Assembly (NCBI GenBank): GCA_016841525.1
Contig: JAENYZ010000001.1
Coordinates: forward strand, 124,001-188,000
Length of the DNA stretch: 64,000 nucleotides
Origin: Anaerolineaceae bacterium
Lineage (GTDB): Bacteria; Chloroflexota; Anaerolineae; Anaerolineales; Anaerolineaceae
Reading direction: 5' to 3'
Each line of letters begins with the position of its first letter. Position 1 is the stretch's first letter. Of this stretch, positions 15,857 through 25,030 are shown piece by piece. The position numbers and the translations under genes were made by a program. Under the pieces are notes generated by a model that searched no databases, was not told the DNA's origin, and was given only the letters and a program-made list of their open reading frames with translations.

Positions 15857-18290
15857 GGGCTCATTTCACAAAAAACGAAATTTTAATAGAATAATTCTTT
15901 TATTTATTCTGCCTGTTTTGCTTTACTCTTGTAATCTCCCAACATCAGAAAATACACTCATACAGGATCGCTCGCAGAGTTTGCAAGCTTATGCAACCCC
16001 ATTTGTCAAAGTTCAATTCACCGTAAGCTTACCTGCGCCTCTATCGGAGGGAGAAGTTGTTACCATTGTTATCCTCGATGAGGTCACCGGGTTACCTTAC
16101 AACCGCCAGACTTACGAGATGAACGAAGTTAATCCCTTATCTTACACAGCCGCACTTTCCATTCCAATGCAATCGGTTGTCAAGTATCGCTATGAGAAAA
16201 TCGGTACGGAGAACATGCCCGAAATCAGTCCAAACGGAGGGCATATTCGTTATCGTATGTTCTATGTGGAAGGCAATACCGAGCACAACGATGAAATCAT
16301 TTCTTGGGAAAATAATAAGACAGATTTTGAAGTGGGACGCTTTGAAGGTGTCGTTCTCGATCAAAACACAGGTTTGCCCATCCCGGATATTCTAATCAAC
16401 GTTGGCGGTATAACGCGATTTACAGATGCAAATGGTCTTTTTGTTTTTGCCAATTTACCCGCAGGAACGCACAATACTGTCTTCTATGCCATTGATGGGA
16501 AATATAAAGTCCATCAACAAGGGGCTGTAATCGCCATAGACAAAACAACACCCGCAAATATTAAATTGAGCCCAAACACCGCTGTTGAGGTCACATTTCT
16601 TGTATCTCCCCCTGACGATGCAATGGGCGCACCAGTGTATATTGTAGGAAACCTGGCCCAGTTTGGAAACACCTTTACAGATTTAATGGGCTCAATGAGT
16701 ATTGAAACCAGTCGAATGCCTCTGCTGGAACCGCAAGCTGATGGAACATTAAGGAAAACGATAAGTTTATACACGGGCACAGATCTTCGCTTTAAGTTCA
16801 CCCTTGGAGACGGTTATTGGAATACAGAACAAAAAGCTGAAGGCGGAAATATTACCAGGCAGTTGATCGTGCCAAATCAAAATATTACAGTGGATCTGCA
16901 AATTAATTCGTGGCGTTCTACTGTTTTTGAGCCAATCTCATTCAGTACATTTATACATCCAGGCTTTGGTTACCCAGGAGAAAGGTACATCCAATTTAAG
17001 CTCGACGATTGGACCGAACCCCTGCGAATGTGGCCTATTGGAAATGGGAATTATCTTTACATTCTGTATTCACCATTTGAGATGGCTTCACCGATCACCT
17101 ATCGCGTGTGCCTGGATACTGTCTGCAATTCCCCAACAACAAGTTCTCTGGTCAGCCAGGAGGAACAGATTGAACCAAACGACCAACCAATAAGCCGAAC
17201 GATCTCGGTTGACTCGTGGTTAAACGAATTAACCCAGGAACCTTACCCGGAGATTTACCGTATTCCTTTTCCCTACAAATCACAGGATTATAAAACAATT
17301 ATTGAATTGAGTCCGAGCATAAGACCAAGCAAATCAGCCTTAATCTCTATAGGGATAGAAGAAATCAAAGAATTGAATGCCAACACAGTGATTTTCACGC
17401 CTCAATGGTTCCAAAATGGTGCTGAGGACTTATTACACCCTGAAATAGGTAAAACACCTTTTTATTTTGAATTATTCAGCTACATCAATTCCACCAAAGA
17501 AAATGGTTTTTCTGTTGGACTTTATCCGCAGATGAAATTATTGGCTGCCGGTGATGCGGACAATTTTTCAAATCGAAATAAATCCTGGCAGCAATCCTGG
17601 TTTGATTCTTACCGACAATTTACTCTTAGCTATGCGAAGTTAGCCGAAATTACAAACACAGAATACCTTCTCATTGGGGGGAAGAATCTTCTCACAAGCT
17701 TGCCCGACCAAAATTCTTATAACGCTGACCAGGTCGAGGATCAATGGCTGAGTTTAATTACTGATATTCGAAGTGAATTTGGGGGCAAGCTTATATGGGC
17801 AGCGAATGCAGGGACCGAAATGGATCCATTGCCAGAATTTATTGACTCTTTTGATGAGATTTACGTCAGCATGGACAGCCCTCTTTCAGATGGAACGAGT
17901 GCCTCATTTGACCAAATTGCGTATGGTTTTACAAGAAATTTGGACAATTTTCTTTACGAAGTTTATAGAAGCACATTAAAACCTGTCACCCTGGCTTTTG
18001 CTTACCCATCTGTAGATGGGGCCGCTCAAGGCTGCCAGCTTCTCAATAATAATTGTAATAATGATGGTCTATTTATTGAAGAAGAAGTCTCAGATCAAAC
18101 CCTCGATCTTTTTGAGCAAGCAGAAATTTACAATGCGATTCTCCCTACTGCCGCAAGCCGAGAATGGATTACAGGCATTTCCATACGCGGTTACATCCCC
18201 GGCAGCACATCCGATGACCTGACTTCATCAATTGCTGGAAAACCCTCAAAAGATGTTATTCAACACTGGTATTCAGGACTGGACCAATAA
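15840..18290 (+). CDS. Large lipoprotein with carbohydrate-binding-like domains and a degenerate GH113-like barrel
   Basis: A predicted surface lipoprotein of about 816 aa. The signal peptide ends in the lipobox LLYSC (Cys31). Residues about 150-230 resemble a carboxypeptidase regulatory-like beta-sandwich (GVVLDQNTGLPIPDILINVGG). About 235-370 resemble a CBM20/48-type fold. The C-terminal half from about 460 resembles the GH113 TIM barrel (NANTVIFTPQWFQNG, GLYPQMKLLA, a Trp-rich helix, KLIWAANAG). At the site where GH113 enzymes have Gly-x-Glu, this protein has LIGGKNLL, so the acid/base Glu appears missing. It probably binds polysaccharide rather than cleaving it. ATG 15840 is chosen because it begins a normal signal peptide; it overlaps nusB. 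Confidence 0.65.
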   Translation: MKKSNKGSFHKKRNFNRIILLFILPVLLYSCNLPTSENTLIQDRSQSLQAYATPFVKVQFTVSLPAPLSEGEVVTIVILDEVTGLPYNRQTYEMNEVNPLSYTAALSIPMQSVVKYRYEKIGTENMPEISPNGGHIRYRMFYVEGNTEHNDEIISWENNKTDFEVGRFEGVVLDQNTGLPIPDILINVGGITRFTDANGLFVFANLPAGTHNTVFYAIDGKYKVHQQGAVIAIDKTTPANIKLSPNTAVEVTFLVSPPDDAMGAPVYIVGNLAQFGNTFTDLMGSMSIETSRMPLLEPQADGTLRKTISLYTGTDLRFKFTLGDGYWNTEQKAEGGNITRQLIVPNQNITVDLQINSWRSTVFEPISFSTFIHPGFGYPGERYIQFKLDDWTEPLRMWPIGNGNYLYILYSPFEMASPITYRVCLDTVCNSPTTSSLVSQEEQIEPNDQPISRTISVDSWLNELTQEPYPEIYRIPFPYKSQDYKTIIELSPSIRPSKSALISIGIEEIKELNANTVIFTPQWFQNGAEDLLHPEIGKTPFYFELFSYINSTKENGFSVGLYPQMKLLAAGDADNFSNRNKSWQQSWFDSYRQFTLSYAKLAEITNTEYLLIGGKNLLTSLPDQNSYNADQVEDQWLSLITDIRSEFGGKLIWAANAGTEMDPLPEFIDSFDEIYVSMDSPLSDGTSASFDQIAYGFTRNLDNFLYEVYRSTLKPVTLAFAYPSVDGAAQGCQLLNNNCNNDGLFIEEEVSDQTLDLFEQAEIYNAILPTAASREWITGISIRGYIPGSTSDDLTSSIAGKPSKDVIQHWYSGLDQ

Positions 18291-18349
18291 TAATAGAATC
18301 TAATCTATACGAAATCTAATAATATTTTAGGAGGAAACAGGAATTACTC

Positions 18350-19912
18350 ATGTCTCACCAACTAAACAATTGGCTTACAGAAATCGGCATCACCCATCAA
18401 TCGAAGATTAATCACAATCCCTCACGCTCAGAGCTTGTCACCCAGGCGCTGCTCAACAACGAGGGTATTCTCTCCAATGATGGTGCATTAAGAGTTCTCA
18501 CCGGGGCATACACGGGTCGCTCACCAAACGATAAGTACATTGTAAACCATCAAAACCGATCCGATCTCTGGTGGGGAGACGTGAACCAGCAGATTACACC
18601 CAACCTATTCAATCAACTCCAAAACCGCATGACAGCCTACCTTAACAATCGGACACTATATGTCGTCGATTGTTTCATTGGCGCTGACCCCGATTATCGC
18701 CTTTCAGTCAGAGTCGTTTCTGAACTTGCCTGGCTTGCACTTGCTTCACAAAATATGTTTATTTACGATGGGCAATGTCATACCAACGAACCAGACATGA
18801 CGATTATCGCTGCACCCGATTTTCACACCCAGCCTGAGATTGACCAGGTTCGCTCTAAAGCCGCAATTTGCATTGACATCAGTCAGAAGCTTGTTCTCAT
18901 TGCAGGCTCAAAATACGCTGGCGAAGTAAAAAAGTCCGCCTTCACAGTAATGAACGCCATTTTGCCTGATTCAGGCGTTCTTCCAATGCATTGCTCTGCC
19001 AACGTCGGTGAAAAAGGGGATGTTGCACTTTATTTCGGTCTTTCTGGAACCGGTAAAACGACCCTGTCATCCACCCCAGACCGCAAACTGGTTGGTGATG
19101 ATGAACACGGATGGGGAAATAATGGTGTCTTCAACTTTGAGGGAGGATGTTACGCAAAAACAATACGTCTCAAACCCGATTTAGAGCCTGTTATCTGGAA
19201 GGCCGCCAATCAATATGGAAGTATCCTGGAAAACGTGGTGCTTTCTGAAGAAAACCAAATTCCGGACTTTGATGATGCCGCTTATACGGAAAACACCCGC
19301 GCGTCCTATTCTATTGAAAAGGTTGACAACATCATGCCGGACGGCATGGCAGGTCACCCATCAAATGTCTTTTTCCTTACAGCAGATGCCTTTGGCGTTA
19401 TGCCCCCGATTGCAAGGCTGACCCAGGATCAAGCGGTTTTTTATTTCCTTTCTGGCTATACCTCCAAAGTAGCAGGAACAGAACGCGGCCTGGGACAAAT
19501 GCCTTCCGCAACCTTCTCTACAGGGTTTGCCGAACCCTTCCTGCCTCTGACCCCCGATGTTTATGCTGACCTGCTCAAAAAGAAAATCAAATTGCACAAC
19601 ACAAATATTTGGCTGATAAACACTGGTTGGACAGGCGGTGATTATAACAGCGGTTACAGAATGCCGCTGCCCCATACACGGCGGATGATCAACTGGATAC
19701 TGAACAATGAGCACATCAACGCTGCCTTCCATATGGATCCAGTCTTCAATATTTCAGTTCCTGATCAAATCGAAGGGGTTCCGGAAGATATTCTTTATCC
19801 TGAACGGACCTGGGAAGATAAAAACGCTTTCCGGGAAATTGCCAACAAGTTGCTAGCTGATTTTGTTGAAAATGCAAAGAAATTTGAGTCATATCTGAGT
19901 AAAGAAGGGTGA
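18350..19912 (+). CDS. pckA: Phosphoenolpyruvate carboxykinase (ATP)
   Basis: Interconverts oxaloacetate and phosphoenolpyruvate with ATP/ADP, for gluconeogenesis or, in fermenters, CO2 fixation toward C4 acids. The 520-aa length is normal. Visible motifs: GAYTGRSPNDKYIV near the N-terminus, the P-loop GLSGTGKTTLS, the metal-binding VGDDEHGW, and FSGYTSKVAGTERG-like FLSGYTSKVAGTERG. All key residues are present. An AGGAGG lies about 16 nt before ATG. It stands between the lipoprotein and murA with 59 and 239 bp of flanking sequence, and is probably transcribed alone. Confidence 0.96.
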   Translation: MSHQLNNWLTEIGITHQSKINHNPSRSELVTQALLNNEGILSNDGALRVLTGAYTGRSPNDKYIVNHQNRSDLWWGDVNQQITPNLFNQLQNRMTAYLNNRTLYVVDCFIGADPDYRLSVRVVSELAWLALASQNMFIYDGQCHTNEPDMTIIAAPDFHTQPEIDQVRSKAAICIDISQKLVLIAGSKYAGEVKKSAFTVMNAILPDSGVLPMHCSANVGEKGDVALYFGLSGTGKTTLSSTPDRKLVGDDEHGWGNNGVFNFEGGCYAKTIRLKPDLEPVIWKAANQYGSILENVVLSEENQIPDFDDAAYTENTRASYSIEKVDNIMPDGMAGHPSNVFFLTADAFGVMPPIARLTQDQAVFYFLSGYTSKVAGTERGLGQMPSATFSTGFAEPFLPLTPDVYADLLKKKIKLHNTNIWLINTGWTGGDYNSGYRMPLPHTRRMINWILNNEHINAAFHMDPVFNISVPDQIEGVPEDILYPERTWEDKNAFREIANKLLADFVENAKKFESYLSKEG

Positions 19913-20151
19913 AGTAGTAAAAATCCAATCGGTCATGCGATTTTAAAATAAGGACTTAATTAAGGGCATGATAATAGGATTTCTCTGCTTGCCATGCTTT
20001 TGAAATTGCTCATACAGTGCTTAAAGAGTGAAGTTCTTATGATAAACTTGGTTAAATGACATAAATACTTGCAAACGCATCAGCAAATAACGAAATCTTA
20101 CAGCAAATACATTGTTAGAAATTACAATCCAGAAATAATTGAGGAGTTCAA

Positions 20152-21435
20152 ATGGAAGAATTCATCATTCAAGGCGGAATCCCTTTACACGGGGAACTTA
20201 TTCCCTCCGGAAATAAAAATGCAGTTCTACCACTTCTCGCATCATCATTATTAACCGCTGAGCCGGTTATTTTTCACAACGTCCCAAATATTTTGGACGT
20301 TCAAACGATGATCAGGCTTCTGAAAAGCCTGAATGTTGATATTACCGAAATTGGTGAGAATTCAATCCGCATCGATGCCAGTGATATTCGCCCTGCGGAT
20401 CTTAATCCAGACCTTTGCAGAAAGATCAGGGCATCTATTCTTTTAGCCGGCCCCTTGATTAGCCGTGTTGGTGAAATTTATTTACCGCCACCTGGCGGCG
20501 ATGTGATCGGCAGGCGTCGTGTGGACACCCATATTTTAGCTTTTTCAAACCTTGGTGTTGAAACAACCTATGCCGACAATCAATTCCACATAAAAACTAA
20601 AGGTTTAGCTGGCGCAGAGATCCTGATGGACGAGGCTTCCGTGACTGCCACGGAAAATGCAATTATGGCTTCAGTTTTAGCCAAAGGTCACAGCATAATA
20701 AAAAATGCCGCAAGTGAACCGCATATCCAGCAGTTATGCCACTTCTTAAACAGCCTAGGTGCAAAAATTGAAAACATTGGTTCCAATACATTGCATATTC
20801 AGGGGGTGGACCATCTCACTGGTGGTGAATGTACAATTGGCCCGGATTATCTTGAAGTTGTGAGTTACATCGGGGCGGCTGTTGTTACCAAAGGTTCAAT
20901 CAGGATCAAAAATGCAGGTATTAAACATTTAGATATGATCCGCCTTGTAATGAAAAGATTGGGTGTTAGATGGGAAGTCGAGGGAAACGATATCATCGTT
21001 CCAGAAAACCAGGTACTTGAAATTGAACCGGATTTAGGGAATGCTATTCCAGAAATTTCAGTGATGCCGTGGCCTGCATTCCCAACGGACTTAATGAGTA
21101 TTGCCATCGTTGTAGCAACACAATCAAAGGGAAGCATCCTCTTCCATGATTGGATGTACCCTTCTCGAATGTATTTTACGGATAAACTGGTTGGCATGGG
21201 CGCTCAAATTGTCCTCTGCGATCCCCATCGCTGTATTGTCCAGGGTCCTACCCGCCTTAATGGAGAGCATCTTGAAAGCCCGGACATTCGAGCCGGTATG
21301 GCTTTGTTAATCGCTGCCTTATCAGCAAAGGGGGAAAGTGTAATTCGAAATGTTAGCCAGATTGACCGCGGCTACCAGGAAGTTGATAAAAAATTAAAAG
21401 CCCTTGGGGCTAAAATAAAACGAAGAACAGTCTGA
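20152..21435 (+). CDS. murA: UDP-N-acetylglucosamine 1-carboxyvinyltransferase, Asp-type active site
   Basis: Transfers enolpyruvate from PEP to UDP-GlcNAc, the first committed step of peptidoglycan synthesis. The 427-aa EPSP-synthase-type fold shows GNKNAVLPLLASSLL with the catalytic Lys, RKIRASILLAGPL, and the active-site loop PPPGGDVIGRRRVDTH. At the position of Cys115 in E. coli this protein has Asp117. Cys-to-Asp is known in Mycobacterium, Chlamydia and Borrelia MurA and prevents fosfomycin alkylation. The start has GAGGAG 6 nt before ATG. A strong terminator follows. MurZ-like paralogues elsewhere cannot be excluded. Confidence 0.94.
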   Translation: MEEFIIQGGIPLHGELIPSGNKNAVLPLLASSLLTAEPVIFHNVPNILDVQTMIRLLKSLNVDITEIGENSIRIDASDIRPADLNPDLCRKIRASILLAGPLISRVGEIYLPPPGGDVIGRRRVDTHILAFSNLGVETTYADNQFHIKTKGLAGAEILMDEASVTATENAIMASVLAKGHSIIKNAASEPHIQQLCHFLNSLGAKIENIGSNTLHIQGVDHLTGGECTIGPDYLEVVSYIGAAVVTKGSIRIKNAGIKHLDMIRLVMKRLGVRWEVEGNDIIVPENQVLEIEPDLGNAIPEISVMPWPAFPTDLMSIAIVVATQSKGSILFHDWMYPSRMYFTDKLVGMGAQIVLCDPHRCIVQGPTRLNGEHLESPDIRAGMALLIAALSAKGESVIRNVSQIDRGYQEVDKKLKALGAKIKRRTV

Positions 21436-21440
21436 ATCAT

Positions 21441-21479
21441 AAAAGAGACTGTCTAAGAAAGGCAGTCTCTTTTGTTTTT
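21441..21479. terminator. Terminator between murA and trxA
   Basis: Eleven-bp perfect stem AAAAGAGACTG / CAGTCTCTTTT (21441-21451 and 21463-21473) with T-rich sequence after it on the plus strand and A-rich before it. It can end murA and, on the other strand, trxA. Confidence 0.88.
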
Positions 21480-21495
21480 AAATCTACAGGTAAAT

Positions 21496-21846
21496 TTAAT
21501 TATTATGGTCGTTTACAGCTTCAATAAATTCGTCAACAATATCTCGAAGCATCGGCTCGGGTAATGCACCAACCTGACGATTCACGATCTTGCCATCATA
21601 AACCAACAACATTGTGGGGATACCCTGAACGCCGTATTTCATTGCCCATTGAGGATTTTCATCCGTGTTGACCTTGGCAACCAGCAGCTTTCCAGCGTAT
21701 TCCTTAGCAAGTTTCTCCAAAGTAGGTGCAACCATTTTGCAAGGTCCACACCATGGTGCCCAAAAATCGACTATGACAGGTAATGATGATGCCAATACTG
21801 TTTTCTCAAATGCTGCATCCGTAACCTTAACAGGTTCATTGATCAT
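21496..21846 (-). CDS. trxA: Thioredoxin
   Basis: Cytosolic disulfide reductase of 116 aa with the redox motif WCGPCK (in DFWAPWCGPCKMVAP) and the cis-Pro loop GIPTML. The start ATG has TGAGGAG at good spacing. Located last in a minus-strand run degV-dgkA-trxA and ended by a terminator. The partner thioredoxin reductase is not in the window. Confidence 0.96.
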   Translation of the reverse strand: MINEPVKVTDAAFEKTVLASSLPVIVDFWAPWCGPCKMVAPTLEKLAKEYAGKLLVAKVNTDENPQWAMKYGVQGIPTMLLVYDGKIVNRQVGALPEPMLRDIVDEFIEAVNDHNN

Positions 21847-21947
21847 ATCTAACTCCTCATAAATATTTGTTATCTTACTATTCTAACCAATATTATTAAC
21901 TTAACATATACAATTCGAAATATCTAACAATTTTCATATAATTCCTA

Positions 21948-22349
21948 CTAAAAAACGCCTATGGTTACCCCAAGAGCATGAAGTTTGTCAATTAAAGGTG
22001 GACCTAAAATAATAATGCCAATGATCACAGCAGAACTCGCAGCAATCAACACTGCAGCAGCACCAACGTCCTTCCCTGCTCTTGCAAGTGGATGCAAATC
22101 AGGGCTGGCTAAATCAACCACAATTTCAAGGGCTGTATTCAAGAATTCAGCGGTCCAAACCATGGCAATTGTCGTGGATAATACTGCCCAATCACGCAAG
22201 GGTAATCCCAACCACAAACCAAGAATAATAACTGTAATTGTTGCTACAGCATGAATCCAGGCGTTCTGTTGAGATCTTATGACATGCCATAACCCAATAA
22301 ACGCATTTTGGAAACTCTTTAATCTTGACTGTATGAATTTCAGGATAAT
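21948..22349 (-). CDS. dgkA: Diacylglycerol/undecaprenol kinase, DgkA family, with abnormal start
   Basis: Small integral-membrane lipid kinase that recycles diacylglycerol or undecaprenol. Family motifs: F-x-x-A-x-x-G in the N-terminal helix (FQNAFIGLWHV), the conserved segment before TM1 (RSQQNAWIHAVAT), the catalytic E-x-x-N-T-A-x-E (AEFLNTALEIVVDL) and HPLARAGKDVGAAAVL. Three membrane helices are visible. The conserved N-terminus needs reading upstream of the TTG at 22217, but the only codons between it and an in-frame TAG (22352-22350) are ATT 22349, ATC and CTG. AAAGGAAG sits just before ATT. An in-frame ATG lies six codons before the TAG. So either a rare ATT/CTG start is used or the gene has a nonsense change. 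Confidence 0.8.
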   Translation of the reverse strand: MILKFIQSRLKSFQNAFIGLWHVIRSQQNAWIHAVATITVIILGLWLGLPLRDWAVLSTTIAMVWTAEFLNTALEIVVDLASPDLHPLARAGKDVGAAAVLIAASSAVIIGIIILGPPLIDKLHALGVTIGVF

Positions 22350-22420
22350 CTACTTCCTTTCAATGAACATTTCTTGAAGTCTGATTTTGTTCTGATGTTG
22401 ATTAAGGCAAATTAATTTTA

Positions 22421-23284
22421 TTATAATCTTCCTTTTTCGTCTAAAGAAAAAGCAATACCCAGCGGATACGGACCTGAGTGAGATGCCAACACACATCCGA
22501 TTTTCGTAATCAGGATTTCCTTTTGATAGCCAAGCGCTTTAATCTTATCCTTCAATTGCTTTGCTTCTTCAATACAATCATGATGACCGATGCTGATATG
22601 GTCAATTTCATGACGCAAATATTGGTCCTTAAAATAATTAAATAATTCTTTGACTGCTTTATTTCTTGATCCGCGCACCTTTTTCAAAACGCCCAAAGTG
22701 CCATCGGGTTTAATATTCAGAAAGGGGCGAATTTTCAATAAGCTTGAAGCAAAGTGGTCAATAGCTGAGCATCGACCGCCATGATAAAGATATTCCAAAG
22801 AGTTTAAAATAAAGACACCTCGTGATACGGTGACAAGCTCCCTTATCTTTTGAACCAGTTCGTCATAACCAAAGCCCTCGTCGCGCCATTTTGATGCTTG
22901 CAATACAATCTGTCCGTACCCAATCGAGATACTCCGTGAATCGATTACTTCAACGTCTTTCTTGCCCAATTCCTGTTTTCCTACCAGAGCATTTTTAATA
23001 GTTGCGGAAAGCTGTCCAGAAACCCCGATGAATATTGATTGCTCGTTTCGTTCAAAAAATTCAATGAAATCGGATGGCGGCGGCGCAGATGTGGTGGGAT
23101 ACTTTCCCGTCTTTTCAACGTTTTTAAAAATTTCATCCGGGGTTATGGTCTCACCATCTGAATAAACACTGCCATTCAATTGCACATACATTGGGATGGT
23201 CTTGATACAATATTTCGCAAGGAGATCTTTGGGAATATCAGCAATGGAGTCGGTCAGGATATTTATCATTAATGCTTCATCCAT
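22421..23284 (-). CDS. DegV family fatty acid-binding protein
   Basis: Cytosolic protein of 287 aa (or 282 from the second ATG at 23269) that binds a fatty acid and, with FakA-type kinases, presents it for phosphorylation. The N-terminal ILTDSIADIP is the DegV signature, with YPTTSAPPP, IDSRSISIGYGQI, YLYHGGRCS and the C-terminal GCVLASHSGPYPLGIAF also typical. It is the first gene of degV-dgkA-trxA, a group with a lipid-metabolism flavour. Neither possible start has a strong ribosome-binding site. No fakA is seen nearby. Confidence 0.9.
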   Translation of the reverse strand: MDEALMINILTDSIADIPKDLLAKYCIKTIPMYVQLNGSVYSDGETITPDEIFKNVEKTGKYPTTSAPPPSDFIEFFERNEQSIFIGVSGQLSATIKNALVGKQELGKKDVEVIDSRSISIGYGQIVLQASKWRDEGFGYDELVQKIRELVTVSRGVFILNSLEYLYHGGRCSAIDHFASSLLKIRPFLNIKPDGTLGVLKKVRGSRNKAVKELFNYFKDQYLRHEIDHISIGHHDCIEEAKQLKDKIKALGYQKEILITKIGCVLASHSGPYPLGIAFSLDEKGRL

Positions 23285-23432
23285 GTTTCATTGTTAGCTT
23301 GGAAAAACCTTCATTGATTATACCAACGATTATCATATAAATATTACACATGTTTTTTTACATTTTGCCAATTAAGGTATAATCTTTATTCGCTAATAAA
23401 TTATTTTTAATCAAACCGGTTGAGGCAAGTAA

Positions 23433-25016
23433 ATGGTATTTGTTGAAATAGAATTAAGTGAATCGTATTGGAAATCGCTGGAAATCACCCAGAAGGATAT
23501 TGAATATATTTATTCTTATCTACTGGAAAAAGAAACACCCCTTCCATCAGACAGTTTAGCTGAAGCGCTTATCAACCAAAGAATTCGGTCGGAGAAAGAG
23601 AGGCTTCAGGAAAAACAACGGCAAAATGGTGAAATCTATTTACCAAAGTCGAGTTTTGAGGTTGGTGATAAAGTTCAATTTCCTGCTGTAAATTGGATCA
23701 GCGGGATCGTTAAGCAGGTTCGTGAAGGTCACAATCCAGAACTCCCTGAGTTCAATGTCATCACAGTAGATTTAGAAAACGGCCGTCAGCGTCAATTTGC
23801 AGCGAATCTTGAGGATCATCAGCTTAATCAGGTGACAACAACAATAGATAGCAGCGAAAAACAAGATGCGAAAGCAATAATTGAGGAATTCGGTCCTGAA
23901 ATCACTGAGAAATTGCTTGAGAAGCTTGATGAAAACAAAGATCTTGTCCGCATTGGGCCAAACTGGTTTCCAAAATCACTCTTAATTGAATTCAATGTAG
24001 GTCATTTGAACCTTGCTGAAGCTGTTTTGGATATGCACCAAGGTGGGCCTTTAGGTGTTGACGCACTCCTCAAGGAAATTGATGTTGACACAGACGATCC
24101 ACAAGACCTCGTCCGCTTCTCATTAAATTACGCACTTAATGAAGATCCACGTTTTGATGAAGTGGGACCAAGCGGTCATGTACAGTGGTTTTTGAATAGG
24201 CTCGAACCAGAATATGTAAGAGAAAAACCCATCCAGCTTATGCCCATTTCTTCCGACTACGATCCATCTTCCATAACTGAAGAAATGAGAAACGCTGTAC
24301 AACGCCTAGATGATGAGCTGGTTGAGCCATTTGAAGAATATAAGACCAAATCACCGCCTAAAGAAGTTGCAATTGCCTTAAATTACCCACATTGGCGAGT
24401 TGGCAGCATCCCAATAACATCCTTAACTCGTCCATTTTTCCCTACTGCGCTCGAATCCCCACGGGTGAAATTTAAAGTTATTGCCCCTGATGGTCAGGAA
24501 ATATCCGCATGGGTTGTCCGCCCTTTCAACTATATTTACGGGCTTAAAGATTACTACGAGGAATTTGAATTGATGCCTGGCAGCATTATCACCATCAAAC
24601 CTGGTAAAGAACCCGGGGAAGTTCTCATCCAGCCAAAAAAGAAGCGGTCGAATCGTGAATGGATTCGCACTTTATTAATCGGCGCTGATGGCGGCGTTGT
24701 TTTTGCAATGCTTAAACAAACAATAACAGCTGATTACAACGAACGCATGGCGATTGCCGTACCATCAACAGATGCCTTGGATGAATTGTGGGAAAAACGA
24801 TCTAAGAACCCCCACCCACTCAAAAAAGTTATGGTTACAACCATGCGAGAATTAGCGAAATTGAATCCACAAGGGCATGTTCACAGTGTTGAATTATATT
24901 CAGCAGTGAATTGTATTCAACGTTTTGCACCTGGAGCAATTTTCAGTACCCTTGCCACAGATCCAGATTTCACTTCTGTTGGAGACCTTTACTATCGCCT
25001 AAGTGAGAATTCCTAA
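23433..25016 (+). CDS. Unknown protein with winged-helix-like segments (first gene of a two-gene unit)
   Basis: I do not recognise this 527-aa protein. Residues 15-55 (IEYIYSYLLEKETPLPSDSLA...) look like a winged helix. Residues 70-130 look like an SH3/Tudor-like barrel (FEVGDKVQFPAVNWISGIV). Residues 175-260 and the C-terminal 70 residues each end with patterns such as DPRFDEVGPSGHVQWFL and DPDFTSVGDLYYRL, reminiscent of HARE-HTH winged helices. No catalytic motif or membrane segment is visible. TATAAT at 23378-23383 and GAGG before ATG support expression. The next gene follows after 14 bp. Nucleic-acid binding is my inference. Confidence 0.72.
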   Translation: MVFVEIELSESYWKSLEITQKDIEYIYSYLLEKETPLPSDSLAEALINQRIRSEKERLQEKQRQNGEIYLPKSSFEVGDKVQFPAVNWISGIVKQVREGHNPELPEFNVITVDLENGRQRQFAANLEDHQLNQVTTTIDSSEKQDAKAIIEEFGPEITEKLLEKLDENKDLVRIGPNWFPKSLLIEFNVGHLNLAEAVLDMHQGGPLGVDALLKEIDVDTDDPQDLVRFSLNYALNEDPRFDEVGPSGHVQWFLNRLEPEYVREKPIQLMPISSDYDPSSITEEMRNAVQRLDDELVEPFEEYKTKSPPKEVAIALNYPHWRVGSIPITSLTRPFFPTALESPRVKFKVIAPDGQEISAWVVRPFNYIYGLKDYYEEFELMPGSIITIKPGKEPGEVLIQPKKKRSNREWIRTLLIGADGGVVFAMLKQTITADYNERMAIAVPSTDALDELWEKRSKNPHPLKKVMVTTMRELAKLNPQGHVHSVELYSAVNCIQRFAPGAIFSTLATDPDFTSVGDLYYRLSENS

Positions 25017-25030
25017 GGGAGATTGTTTAA

